Assembly (NCBI GenBank): GCA_028571685.1
Contig: CM053142.1
Span: 132,548,796 to 132,612,795, forward strand
Origin: Heterohyrax brucei
Lineage: Eukaryota > Chordata > Mammalia > Hyracoidea > Procaviidae
DNA length: 64,000 nucleotides
Direction of reading: 5' to 3'
Notes under the pieces: generated by a model
Database searches by the model: none
Told to the model about the DNA's origin: nothing
The model's input: only the letters and a program-made list of their open reading frames with translations
Translations under genes and position numbers: made by a program
Shown: piece by piece, positions 1 to 13,399 of the stretch
Layout: every line of letters starts with the position of its first letter
Position numbering within the stretch: the stretch's first letter is position 1

Positions 1-574
1 AAAAAGCAGTGTAGGATGCATTTATATGGAGTTTTGATAATGCTAGTGCTGAAAGATCTTAGATTCACAACACTGTTCAAGTTCTATCTGGAAGACATCG
101 TTCGCTGTTGGCGCAGCATTGGTACAGCACTACCTTCTTTCCCAAAAGCTGTATCTGTTCAGATAGAGGAGGAGAGTCATTGAGCCCAAAGAGAATAGGC
201 TGTCACCCCAGCCCATTCAGATGAACTGTAATTGATTTAAACCAGCCTTGAGCTAAACCATAAGTTTCTTCTTTTCCAAGAAGATTTCTCTAAAACTTCC
301 AGTTAACTGGATAGAGCCTATTCATATAATTAAGAAAATTATTTCTTTACTTAAAGTCAACTGATGGTAGATGTTAACTGCATCTACAAAATACCTTCAT
401 AGCAACACATGGGTTACTGTTACAGTCTAGCTGAGTCAGCACATAAACTAACTGTCCCAGGAATGTAGGTATCTTTGTGAATTTTGAACGATTTGCCTCA
501 ACCCGATTATTTTGCAAAATCCAAGTTCTTCAGAAACACATATACTGTGGTAGAAAACATTTGAACCCCTGAAA
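1..574. other. Intronic or upstream MYRFL sequence, nothing recognised
   Basis: Neither a coding exon nor a repeat was recognised here. Short open frames on both strands lack codon bias or family motifs. Confidence 0.4.
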
Positions 575-775
575 TAATACCTGTGTGACTTTGAGCAAGT
601 TACTAAAGTTCAGAATGACCATTCTTCTGAAAATGGGGATACTAATAGTATCTCTATGATAGAATCTGTTTTGAGGATTAAGTGGGAAAGTAAATGGGGA
701 ATTCTTAGCCCTGTATGTGATACATGATAAGTGCTCAATAAAGCTACCAAGTGTTAATATTATTCTCCATTGGCT
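575..775 (+). repeat. MIR SINE relic
   Basis: The order 'gtgtgactttgagcaagt', 'aaaatggggatactaatag', 'gaggattaagtgg' and 'gtgctcaataaa' follows the MIR consensus in the plus direction with heavy divergence. Confidence 0.7.
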
Positions 776-1257
776 GTCTTCCCAAATGGTGTGGCTTTTT
801 AATTCTTTTACAATCTGATGGATCTCTCCTGTGTACTTTACCATTTTCTTACATGTCTCTAAAGGTATGAGGCCCCTATCATCAAGATCTGACCTGTGCA
901 CAGACAAACAAGAACCTTATCACCCTAGTTCTGAACTCAGTGGCTTTTTTCTCTTGGTCCACTACTGTGTCATGATATCGTCAACTAAAAGACCTATGTC
1001 TTTATCACCCATAAGCCAAGTCTCCTCATCTTATATTTACACAGTTGAAAAGGTAAATGTAAAACCTGATGCTTAGTGTACTAAATCTAATTTTGTCAGA
1101 GTTAGCCATCAAGCCAGTCAAGATTAGATGCTGACTCTTTTATAGTATACTAATCCTTGCCCACTTCCATCAGGTTATTGGCATATTTGATCACTTCATC
1201 TCTTCTAATTGACTATATTTGTGGAAAGAAAGAAGGGAAAATTCAGTTATGATCACA
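776..1257. other. Intron sequence, nothing recognised
   Basis: The 81-codon frame at 831-1076 shows no family motif and is probably chance. No repeat was recognised. Confidence 0.4.
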
Positions 1258-3330
1258 AGAGCCAACTGTGGAACAATCAGCTGCTCACATTCAAGTTCAA
1301 GTTGAAATTAAAGAAAATTCAAACAAGTCCATGAGAGTCAAAGTATAACCTTGAGTATGTCCCATCTGAATTTAGAGACGGTCTCAAGACTAGATTTGAT
1401 GCATTGAACACTAATGACCTAAGACCGGACAAGTTGTGGAGTAACAACAAGGACATCACACGTGAAGAAAGCCAGCTGTTGTTTAAAAGATAAGAAAGTA
1501 AAGACCAAAATGGATGTCAGAAGAGACTCTGAAACTTGCTTTTGAACTTTGAGTAGCTACAGCAAGTGGAAAAAATGATGACGTAAAAGAGCTCAGTCCA
1601 AAAGGCAGCTCAAGAAGACAAAGTAGTATGATGACACGTGCAAAGACCTGCAGTTAGAAAACCGTAAGGGAAAAGGCACTCAACATTTCTCCAGCTGAAA
1701 GAACTAAAGAGAAAATTCAAGCCTCCAGTTGCAATAATAAAAGATTCTATGGACAGAATACTGAGTGATACAAGAAACATCAAAATAAGGAATACACCGA
1801 GTCACTGTACCAAAAAGAACTGATTCATATTCAGTCGTTTCAAGAGGTAGCATATGTTAAGAACTGATAATAATGAAGAAAGAAGTTCAGGCTACACTGA
1901 AGGCATTGACAATAAACAATGCTCCAAGTATTGGTGGAATGACAGCTGAGATGTTTCAATAAACAGATGCAGTGCTGGAAGTACTCATCTATGCCAAGAA
2001 ATTTGGAAGACAGCTAGTCAACTGACTGGAAGAGATCCATATCTATGCCTACTCCAATGAAAGATAATACAATGAATGTGGAAATTATTTCATAATATCA
2101 TTAATACCACACACAAATAAAATTTTGCTGAAAATCATTCGAAAGCAGTTTCAGCAGTACATAAACAGGGAACTGCCAAAACTTCAAGCTGGATTCAAAG
2201 AGGACATGGAACCAGGGGTGGCATTGCTAATGTCAGATGGTTCTGGCTGAAAGCAGAGAACACCAGAAAAATGTTTACTTGTGTTCTATTGACTATTCCA
2301 CGGCATCTGTGTGTGGATCATAACAACTCACGGATAATATTGCAAAGAATAGGAATTCCAGAACACTTAATTGTGCTCATGAGTAACCTGTATATAGATC
2401 AAAGGGCAGTTGTTCCAATAGAACAAGAGGATACTGCATGGTTTAAAGTCAGAAAAGGTGTGTGTCAGAGTTGTATCCTTTCACCATACTTGCTCAGTGT
2501 GTATGCTGAACAGATAGTCGGTGAAACTGGTTTATAGAAAAAAGAAGGGGCCATCAGGATTGGAGGAAGACTGTAACAATCTGCAGTACCACTATGCAGA
2601 TGACACAGCTTTGTTTGCTGAAAGTGGGGAGGGCTTGAAGCACTTACTGATGAAAATCAAAGATTTCAACATAAAGAAAACAAAAATTCTCAAAAATTTA
2701 CCAGTATCATGATAAACAGAGAAAAGACTGAAATTGTCAAAGATTTCATTTCACTTGGATCCCACAATCAATACCATGGAAGCAGCAGTCAAGAAATCAA
2801 AAGATGCATTACAATGGGTAAACCTCCTGCAAAAGACCTCTTTCAAGTGTCGAAAAGGCAAGATGTCACCTTAAAGACGAATGTTTGCCTGTCACAGATA
2901 AGGCGTTTTCAGTTGGCTTACATGCATACGAAAACTGGACAATGAAAAAGAAGACCTAAGAAGAATTGACACTTTTGAATTATGGCATTGGTGAAGAATA
3001 TTGAATATACCATGGACTGTCAAAGGAATGAACAAACTTTTCTTGGAAAGAGTATAACTAGAATGCTCCTTAGAAGTGAAAACAGCAAGACTTCGTCTCA
3101 CATACTTAGGACATGTTATCAGAAGGGACCAGTCCCTAGGAGAAGAACGTCGTGCTTGGTCAGATAGAGGGTCTGCGAAAAAGAGGAAGACCCTCAATGG
3201 GATGGTGGCTGCAACACGGGGCACCAGCCTAGCAATGACCACAGTGGCACAGGACCAGGCACCGTTTCTTACTGTTTTACCTACAGTGGCTATGAACTGG
3301 AACTGACCTGATGGCACCCAATAACAGCAA
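1258..3330 (+). mobile_element. RTE-type LINE, 5'-truncated and decayed
   Basis: The text follows the afrotherian RTE element from its endonuclease/RT linker to its 3' end. The reverse-transcriptase core is visible at 2270-2700: QRIGIPEHLIVLMSNLYIDQ, then VRKGVCQSCILSPYL, then the catalytic YADD at 2593-2604. The RT is split over three frames (2271-2537, 2521-2712, 2709-2945) by stops and small indels, so it is dead. The 3' end (about 3285-3330, 'ctatgaactggaactgacc...cacccaataacagcaac') resembles the AfroSINE tail. The 5' part of the protein is missing. Confidence 0.85.
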
Positions 3331-3539
3331 CATATCCATCCAAATCACAAATAATATTATTGAAAAAGATGACAGCTGAGCCATTTTATACTGAATTTCA
3401 GAATTGCTTCCACATTAAAATTTTGATGTACAGTGTTCTTCCAGCTACAAGTTCACCTAATTCCAGTGTAATTCTCTAACTTTTTCCATCTTAGCTATAA
3501 ATAAAGCAGTCTGTGAGCCCTTCTTCTCTACCCCACTGG

Positions 3540-3712
3540 ATTAGAAGCCTCTCATTTGTGTCTATGGGCCTGCCTTTCATGCTGTGTTGTTACAGCTTGT
3601 TTATTTTGTCTGTGTTCCCTGGGACTGTGTGTTGCTCACTATTTGTAGAGAATAGTCAGTTCTTAGCATACAACATCTCATTGGATACTTGTTGGATGTT
3701 AAATGAATGAAT
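3540..3712 (+). repeat. L2 LINE 3' end relic
   Basis: The stretch ends with 'ttggatgttaaatgaatga', the typical L2 3' terminal motif, after a text resembling 'ccctgggactgtgtgttgctc'. Divergence is high and the boundaries approximate. Confidence 0.45.
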
Positions 3713-4380
3713 TAGAAATTTGTCAAGTGTTTAGTTGAAATCAAGACATATATTTCCATTGACAGTCTCCTGATATGGCAGGCAGCTGACCAGGAAAGGA
3801 AATGAAATCCTTCTGCACAGCAGGTTCTTGGTGGACACATACGGGCTGCTTGATGTCTTTTGCCTTTCCTGAAGTTCAGCAGTTATATTTAAAAAACTCA
3901 TTCTGAAATTTTGCTCTGTGGCTATCACAGAAAACCCACGTGGTTGTTGCTGTCGTGTTACAAAATGTAGTTAAGCTTTTCAGTTACTCAGGTTGAATAA
4001 AGGTTGGTTTTATGTTATCTGTTAGATTATCAGGCACGTAAATTTCAGGTGATTCATATTATGTTAAAGTCCAGAGAGAGTCTTTTAATTCTGTAACTCT
4101 TTCTGACAATGAGTCATGTTGACTCAGCTTAAAATAACTGATTCGATTCTTCTGGGTAACATAGGACTATCTGAGCAATGTTCCGCTGCTATTCATATGG
4201 TTTTTCCTGGCTAATTCCTTTCAGAGGTAGACTGCTGGGTCCTCCTTCTTTCTCTGTCTTAGTCTGGAAGCTCAGCTGAAACTTATCTACCATGGGTGAC
4301 CCTGCTGGTGCTTCCTGCATCATAGTAACAAGCAAACCTCCACCAACAGACAAGTGGGGGCTGCTCACCCCTTCCTTACC
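3713..4380. other. Intron sequence, nothing recognised
   Basis: No exon, repeat family or RNA gene was recognised. The sequence is AT-rich with no long open frame. Confidence 0.4.
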
Positions 4381-4503
4381 TGATAGTGTTACCCTGCTTA
4401 CCTGATGCTATTATCCTCCCCACCCAGTGCTGTTACCCTCGCCACCCAATGCTGTTACCCTCCTTACCTGATGCTGTTGTCTGCTTTACCTGATGCTATT
4501 ACA
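4381..4503 (+). repeat. 22-bp minisatellite, about 5.6 imperfect units
   Basis: Units begin 'tgatgctgttaccctccttacc' or close variants at 4381, 4403, 4426, 4448, 4469 and 4491. Differences are point changes and one-base length changes. The frames crossing it (4405-4596) are a product of the repeat. Confidence 0.85.
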
Positions 4504-4886
4504 ACTGAGAAGAATTGCAGTCAGGATTTGAACTCAAGTTTGGCTGTAGAACTAGGGTACTTACCTGCTGAGGCTCCTTTGACTTTGTATCTCTAGCATT
4601 TGGCTTGGTGCCTAGCCCTTTGCAGGTGTGTACTGATACAGCCCTTTCAGCCACAAAAGAAAAGTGGAAAAAAAAATATGGAATCAAGGTTTGAAAATGA
4701 GCCTGCCTGACAAGTTGGAGTGCCCAAGGATACTTTCTTTGCAGGCTTGTGTGTAATAAAGAAGTGTTTTAAGACATTTAAAGCACAGTGATTATTTTTA
4801 AAGCATGAGATTTATTTTAAGAGCCATTTGAGGGTTACCCGACTCAACGGCACTTGGCTGGCTTAGCTATATATATAAAATCCTCA

Positions 4887-5010
4887 GAAAATAATTTTAC
4901 CTGACACCATGGATTTATCTTGTTAAATAATTTCCTTTGAGTTGGGAAGCACAGATGTAATTTTGGAGTCCTGGAGAAAGCTGGCCCTTGCAGGATTATA
5001 TCTCCTCATT
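4887..5010 (+). repeat. Local direct duplication, copy 1
   Basis: The segment from 'gaaaataattttacctgaca' to 'tctcctcatt' is repeated in the same direction at 6564-6688 with moderate divergence. It includes the shared core 'ttttggagtcctggagaaag'. No repeat family is recognised. It could be a segmental duplication or two copies of an unnamed repeat. Confidence 0.8.
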
Positions 5011-5019
5011 CATTACGGT

Positions 5020-5505
5020 GTTTCAACAAACCACATTGTGCATGTCTTCCTGTATAGCTACCTGAAGGGGAGTGGGGTGGACAGATGCTATAGGCTATAT
5101 CACCTGCCAGTCAGGACTTAAAATCTGTCTATCGGCCACCTCCTGTTTGTACCTGGGAGTGAGGGATGAGAGAGGTTGGGGAGGTAGTCTGAAGCAGACA
5201 GGACACCAGCAGAGGCATCAGTGGGAAGTGAAGTAGGTTCCTCTCTCCATCTGCTTGTGTCAGTAGTTGGCTTGATAAAGCCCAGTGAGGTAGGTAGTGG
5301 GAGCAGATCTGTCCATTGTGCAGTCACCTGGCCTTGTTCCGGAGGGAGGCAGAAGGATGCGATGGGAGCAGGAGAATGCTCAGAGTGGGTGCTGCACAAC
5401 AGGATGGATGTCATCAATAGCTCTAAATTGTACACTTAAAAAATGTTGAATTGGCAAATGCTCTATTATAGTGTGTATTTTTGCAGCAATAAAAAAAGAG
5501 ACAAC
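5020..5505. other. Intron sequence, nothing recognised
   Basis: Overlapping frames on both strands (5118-5435 minus, 5221-5439 plus) are GC-driven chance frames. No domain or repeat family is recognised. Confidence 0.4.
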
Positions 5506-5509
5506 AAAT

Positions 5510-5705
5510 AGTTGGAATTGCATCAGGCCTGGGTTGGTTTCTCTTTCGGGCCAACTTCTAGCTGTGTGACGCTGGTCAAACCACTTAACCTGAATCATTG
5601 ATTTACCTCGTCTGTAACCTCGAGTTGTATTAGTGCCTGTCTCACAGGGCTATTAGAGGATTAAATGAGATAACTCAGGTCAAGTGCTTATCCTTTCATT
5701 TGGCC
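5510..5705 (+). repeat. MIR SINE
   Basis: 'ctagctgtgtgacgctggtc', 'acttaacctgaatcattg', 'cacagggctattagaggatt' and 'aaatgagataactcaggtc' follow the MIR consensus in order. Confidence 0.85.
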
Positions 5706-5827
5706 CAGAGTAAGAAATCCAAACTGTTTGAGTGCCCCTGGACAACAGCAATAGTGTTGTTCTTGCTCCCTTGGAATCCTTTCCCATAAAGCAACCAGAG
5801 GGATCTTTTTATTGCTGTTGTTAATTT

Positions 5828-6012
5828 ATTGTATCACCTTGACTGTTGCTGTTACTAGGTGCCATCAAGTGGATTTCTACTCGTAGTAACCCCATGTGAC
5901 AGGCTTTCTCGGCTGTAGCCGTCACATAGGCAGATGACTAGGTCTTTCTCCCATGAAGGCGCTGGCTGAGGTTGACCCACCAGCCTTTCAGTTAGCAGCC
6001 AAGCACTTACCT
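5828..6012 (-). repeat. AfroSINE, long form
   Basis: Read on the minus strand it ends with a tail resembling 'tgagtcgg..cgac'. It carries the internal segment 'ctttctcccatgaaggcgct' and the tRNA-like head with 'gctaactgaaaggctgg'. This is the longer of the two AfroSINE forms in this window. Confidence 0.75.
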
Positions 6013-6439
6013 GTTTTTGTCACTGGGACTTGTTAACGACAGTGAGCTTCTAAAAATATAAAGCACAGTGTCACTTTCCAAAGGCTTTTCATTGCTCTAA
6101 CCTCACCTGCTAGCCACACTGGAATGATTTGTTTCTCAAATATGCTAAGTTCAGCCCTAGGGCTCTTGCCCCTGCTGGTCACTTGGTGGTGTTTTGCCCT
6201 TTGTCTTTGCATAGCTGGCTCCTTCCCCCTCCAGAGGGCTCCAAATCCAAAGGTGACTCTCCCCATGGTCTAACATGCCAACCTGTTTCATTTTATCAAT
6301 ACCTGAAAGTATCTTGTTTATTTATTGTTCATCATAAGTTATGTATATCTTCCATACTAACATTGTCCCCCTCCCCCCATATTCCCCTTAGGATACAATT
6401 GCCCCTGCCCCACCCCCACATTCCCCCTTAGAATATAAG

Positions 6440-6555
6440 GAGGCACCCTGGGGGTATGGTGTCTTTTTTCTTCACTATTATATCCCTAGCACCTTGTACA
6501 GTGCTTGATACATAGGAAGTGCTTCATAATAAATATTTGTTAAATGAACAAAAGA
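6440..6555 (+). repeat. L2 LINE 3' end
   Basis: 'cctagcaccttgtacagtgc', 'gaagtgcttcataataaata' and 'tttgttaaatgaa' are the L2 3' terminal motifs. Confidence 0.75.
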
Positions 6556-6563
6556 GTGAATGT

Positions 6564-6688
6564 GAAAACAATTTCACCTGACACTGTGGATTTATCTTGC
6601 TGAATAATTTCTTTTGGGTTTGAGAAGCATAGATGTGATTTTGGAGTCCTGGAGAAAGCTAGCTCTTGCAAGATTCTGTCTCCTCATT
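6564..6688 (+). repeat. Local direct duplication, copy 2
   Basis: Partner of 4887-5010, offset 1.68 kb, same direction. Both copies run from a GAAAA.AATTT.ACCTGACAC start to TCTCCTCATT. The flanks differ immediately outside. Confidence 0.8.
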
Positions 6689-7296
6689 ATTAAGATGTGT
6701 GTGTCGACTCTCAAACTGCTGCGGTAAGGCAAAGGCTTAGAGGGATCTGAAGGAAGCATGACTTTGAATTTCAGGCCCTTTTGCTGTTGAGGGGTAATTT
6801 ATACTCTTACCCAGGAGTGACAGGGAGAGTGAGGGTGAAGGAGCGCATATAGAATAGGGAGCATGCCTCATTTATGCTACCGATGATCTACAATGTAGTC
6901 CTTGCTAATAAAGAACTCATTCATTCATTGATGATTATTTTTTGATTGTCAACTGTGAGCCAGGAAAAGGGCTACATGATGAAGTTGCAGAGATGAATTT
7001 GAAAACTATGATCTTTGCCCTTATAAGTCTTTGTGAGAGAACAGGGGATAAGAAATCATCAAGGAGTTTTGTTTTCAGAAATATTAATCCAAAACTTTAT
7101 GTGGCATTTGCTTTCAATCTTGTGTTTGTAGTCCAGAAAAAAAAAAATCAATTTTTATGTGGCCCAATTTACAGAATTTTTCCTTTGTGTTTTCTGGTAT
7201 CCCCTAGTCATGACTAGAAGGGCCTCCTGTGCTAGTAAAGACACATGAACTTGTTTTCCTTTAGTACTCCTATGATTTATCTCATGTTTGGTCATC

Positions 7297-7504
7297 TAAC
7301 TAGCCAATTGCCATTGTCCTGATTCTGACTCATGGCAGCCCTGTGTGTGTCGGAGTAGAATTGTGATCCATAGTGTTTTCAGTGGAGGAATTTTTGGGGG
7401 TAGATTGCGAGGCCTGTCTTCCCAGCCATCTCTGGGTGGATTTGAACTTGTTACCTTTTGGTTAACCACTGACTATGTTAACCATTTGCACTACCCAGAG
7501 ACTA
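7297..7504 (-). repeat. AfroSINE, long variant
   Basis: 'ctgactcatggcagccctgt' and 'gtgtcggagtagaattgtg' at the left and 'ccttttggttaaccactgac' at the right give a minus-strand SINE of the form with the 'tgtgtgtcagagtagaa' body. Confidence 0.75.
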
Positions 7505-9334
<1,830 letters not shown>

Positions 9335-9439
9335 TAAGTAATGAAAGCATGATTTTCCACTTGATGTTTTAAAATTCTGAAATAATTAAATGAGTTTGAG
9401 AGTGTCACTCCTTTTCTATTTTCAAAATAGCCTTGAGTA

Positions 9440-9960
9440 GAATGTGTATTTTATCTTCTGTAGGTACTGGTAGATTTCACCAGTGAAACCACCTGGACCT
9501 CGAGTTTTCTTTGTGAAAGTTGATTTTATTATTATTATTATTAAGAAAACCATAGAATCTGTTTCTTTTAACAGGCATGAGGTTATTCAGACTATCTACT
9601 GGTTGGTGATCAGCTTAGGCAGTCTTTCAACAAGTATTTCCATTTCATTGAAGTTATGAAATTCATAGGTGTAAAGTTGTTCATAACACTTCCTGATTAT
9701 ATTTTTAATGTGTATAGGATCTATACTGATGATTCTTTTGTCATGCTGACTCGACGGCACTTGGCTTGGCTGATATTGGTAATTTGTACCTTCTTTCTTT
9801 TTTTTTTATTGATCAGTTTGGCAAGAGGTTTATCCATTTTCTTACCCTTTTGAAGAACCAGCTTTTGCTTGAATTTATATTCATAGTTGTTTTCTATTTC
9901 AGTGATTTCTGCTCTTATTATCTGATATTAATATAGTACCACCAGCGTTCTTTTTAAATT
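9440..9960 (-). mobile_element. Old L1 ORF2 fragment
   Basis: 'agatttcaccagtgaaacca', 'gtttatccattttcttaccc' and 'gaagaaccagcttttgcttg' are the complement of the L1 reverse-transcriptase region. It is a different copy from the L1 before exon A, because both contain the same ORF2 segment. Confidence 0.7.
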
Positions 9961-10575
9961 TCATTTAAAATTATTACAGTAATCTTTTTTTTTGGTATAG
10001 TTTTGTGAATTTTCACAAATTCATAGAGTTCTGTAATGAACACCAAGATTAGGATACAGAACAGTTTCCTCACCTGAAAAACTTTTATCAAGCTGTCCAG
10101 GTGGACAAGTCCTCCTCCCACTCCTAACTCCTGGTTACCACTGATGTTCTTCATCCTTATAGTTTTGCCCTTTCCTAACTGTCGCATAAATGAAACCATA
10201 CAGTAGGTAACCTTTTGAATCTGGCGTTGTTCGTTTAGCATAATGTATTTGATAAGTAATTCATTTCTTTTTATGACCGAGAATCTTCCATTGAGCGGAC
10301 ACAATGTAATTGGTTTATTCATTCTCCTGCCCAAAGACATTGGCTTATTTCCAGCATTTGGCAATTTTAAAGAATAATTCTATAAATGGTCATGTACAGG
10401 TTTCTTGTGAACAAGAGTTTTCAGTTCTCTGAGATAAATACTTAGGATAGGAACTGCTAAGTTACAATGTATATATTTAACTTTATAAGAAACTGCCAAG
10501 GTTTTGCATTACCACCAGTAACAGATAAGCCATCCAGTTGCCTTCTTCATCTCAATTCTTTATTTAAAAAAAAAA

Positions 10576-10625
10576 CCTTGCCATCAAGTGGATTGTGACT
10601 TATCGTGACCCTATTGTCTAAGTTT
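10576..10625 (-). repeat. AfroSINE tail remnant
   Basis: 'ccttgccatcaagtggattg' and 'tgacttatcgtgaccctatt' match only the 3' end of a minus-strand AfroSINE. Confidence 0.5.
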
Positions 10626-11203
10626 AAAGTTTTTTAAATTTTATTTTTAGTTGTAGCCAGTCTCACGTGTTTGTGGTGGTATCTCAGTGTATTTTAATAG
10701 ACATTTTCCTGATAACTAATAATGTTGAGCATCTTTTTATATGTTTATCATTTGCACATTTTCTTTGATGGAGTATCTGTTCAAATCTTGTACCTGTTTT
10801 TAAAAATTAGTGCTGTTTTCTTGTTTTAAAAAAATTGAGAATTCATGAAATATTCTGGATGTAAGAACTTGGTTGCATATATTTTCTCCCAATCTGTAGC
10901 TTGTGTTTTCATTTGTTTTGTTTTTTTTTTTCCAGCAGTATCTTTCTTAGAGGAAAAGTTTTAAATTTTTGTTAAGTCCAGTTTATCATTTTTTTTCTTA
11001 AATGGTGTGCTTTTGGTGTTATATCTGAGAAATATTTGCCTAATGCAAATTTCCAAAGATTTTTTTTTTTCCTAAAAAAGTTTAGAGTTTCATGTTTAGC
11101 TCTATGACTCGTTTTGAATTAATGTTTTAGTAAAGTGTGAGGCACACTTTGGGTTTGCCAGGCCCATTTATTTCAGAATCATTTGTCAAATGTCCTTTCT
11201 CCA

Positions 11204-11285
11204 AGAGCAGTGGAAGCTGCATATAGGTGGGTATGTAAATTTACACAGGAATGTACATTTTCACTCAGTGATATTAAATAAAAAA
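11204..11285 (+). mobile_element. 82-bp L1 tail insertion with target-site duplication
   Basis: The piece 'agagcagtggaagctgcata'...'tattaaataaaaaa' is nearly the last 80 bp of the full L1 at 34949-42122. It is flanked by the exact 11-bp repeat TCCTTTCTCCA at 11193-11203 and 11286-11296. Removing it and one repeat restores the old L1 text around it. Confidence 0.9.
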
Positions 11286-11763
11286 TCCTTTCTCCACTGA
11301 ATTTCCTTTGTACTGTTGTCAAAAATCTATTGAGTGTTTTTGGGTGATCCTATTTTTGGAATCTCTACTCTTTTCCACTGACCTGTGTGCCATCATTTCA
11401 CCGATACCACATTATCTTCATTATTATATCTTTATCACAAGTCTTCAAACCAGGTGGTGTGAGTTATCTATGTTTATCTTTCTTTTTCAGAATTATTTTG
11501 GATGTTTTAGTTCCTTTGCCTGTCCATGTAAATTTTAGGATAAACTTGTAAATATCTAGTAAATCTTTCTGGGTTTGCTGTTAGGATTATGTCAGATGTA
11601 GAGATCAATTTGAGAATTGACATTTTCACTAAACTGAGTCTCCCAGCCCGTGAAAATGGCATATGTCTCCATTTATTTGGTCCTACCTTGATTTATTTCA
11701 CTAGTGTTCTATAGTTGCCAGTATACAGATCATGCATATATTTTGTTAGATTTATACCAAGGT

Positions 11764-11985
11764 GAGGCACCATGGTAGTGCAGTGGTTAAGCACTCATCT
11801 ACTAATTGAAAGGTTCACAACTAGAACATACTAATGGTGCTGCGGGAGAAAGATGTGGCAGCCAGTTTCTGTAAAGATTACAGTCTTGGAAACCCTATGG
11901 AGCAGTTCTACTCTGTCCTACAAGGTTGTTGTGAGTTACTGTGATGGTGGGCCAGGGAATTGGTTTGATTTTGGATGCTATTTTA
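11764..11985 (+). repeat. AfroSINE, long form
   Basis: Head 'gcaccatggtagtgcagtgg', middle 'tgtaaagattacagtcttgg', body 'agttctactctgtcctacaa' and tail 'tggtttgattttgga' are in the plus direction. Confidence 0.85.
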
Positions 11986-12540
11986 GGCTTGGTTCTCTAG
12001 AGAAGTAAAACCAGGAAAGCATATAGAGAGAAAGAGAGAGAGAGACTTATGTCATGAAGATGGATCTTGCATTTGTAGAGGAACATCCCAAGTCTGTGAG
12101 TCTTCCGATTCACATAGGTGTAGGGGCTGGGAAACTCAAAATCAGTAAGTCAGAGAGCAAGACTGTTGCTCACAGACTGTGAAGATGGATGAATCCCAAA
12201 ATTTTCAGACAAAACTGCCAAGTAAGCTGCTAAGTCAAGTCTCAAGAATCAAAGATCAGACAAACAGGAGCCAGCTGTAGGATCTAGAACAAGCAGAAGC
12301 CCAAGAGTCTTGCCAGAATGTCCACTTGTATTCAATGCAGAGTACATGTCCAAGGAAACCCCCTTTCAACTGAATGACTATTCACGGCAGGTCCTGTCAT
12401 GAATGTGATCATGTTATATCAGATCTCATTTTGGAAGTGATTACAAGATTATATGACCAAATTACAGCATAACTCCCAACCCACTGAGAATCATGGCCCA
12501 GCTGAGCTGACACACAACCTTCACCGTCAGATACCAAAGT
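11986..12540 (+). repeat. Unclassified interspersed repeat
   Basis: Opening 'ggcttggttctctagagaag', an AG microsatellite (12028-12045), 'aatcccaaaattttcag', 'caggagccagctgtaggatc', and closing 'catggcccagctgagctgac' with 'acacacaaccttcaccgtca'. This order is a common mammalian interspersed repeat remembered from several species, but its class is not certain. It sits directly behind an AfroSINE inside an old L1. Confidence 0.6.
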
Positions 12541-13399
12541 AGTTCACACTTTTCTGTGAACTATTAAATGGTAGCTTTATTAAATTTTAGTTAACATACA
12601 GAAATACTGATTTTATATTTTGACCTTGGGTCTTGTATTAATAAACTTATTGTTAGTTCTAAGTGGTTTTGTTTCTTTGTAGATTTCTTGGGATTTTTTA
12701 AAAATAGGCAATCATGTCCTCTATGAAAAGGGAAAGTCTGTATCTTCTTTTCCAAACTGTTACTTTTTATTGTCTTGTTGAACCAGCTAGAACTTCTAGT
12801 ATAATATTAGATAGCTGTGGTAGAGTAGATATCCTTGACTTGCCCCTCATTTTAGGGGGGAAGTATTCATTCTTTGTCATTAAGTAGTATCATATTACTT
12901 GTAAATTTTTTAGATGCCTTTTAGTAGCTTAAGGTACTGTCTACCCACTACTACTTTGCTGAGATATTTTAACATGAATGGATATTTTGTCAAAAAATAT
13001 TTTCTGTATTTATTAATATGATTATGTGGGTTTATTTTTTAGTCTGTTAATGTGATAGATTATATTACCTAATTTTAGAATATTGAACCAGCCTTGTATT
13101 CTTGGGATAAACCCCAGTTGGTTATAATGTTTAATCTTTTTTATATATTGCTGGATCGAATTTATTAAAATGTTGTATTTGCAGTTGTCTTATACTTATT
13201 TTTATGTTTTTGATTATCAGGGTAATTTTAGCTTCATAAAATTATATGCAACTGTTTTTCTCCAGTTTTCTTAATGAGACTGGTAGAATTAGATTTATCT
13301 CTTCCTTATCTGGTAGGATTCAGCAGTGAATTCAGACTTTAGAAAGTCTTAACTGCAAATTAAATTTATTTAATGAACAATTATTAATGTTAGCTATTC

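Noticed and set aside
831-1076. 81-codon frame as the missing MYRFL start exon
   Set aside because: No resemblance to the MYRFL N-terminus and no splice donor in the required phase.
5118-5439. Small protein genes on both strands
   Set aside because: Overlapping frames with no start context, splice sites or homology. Chance in GC-richer DNA.
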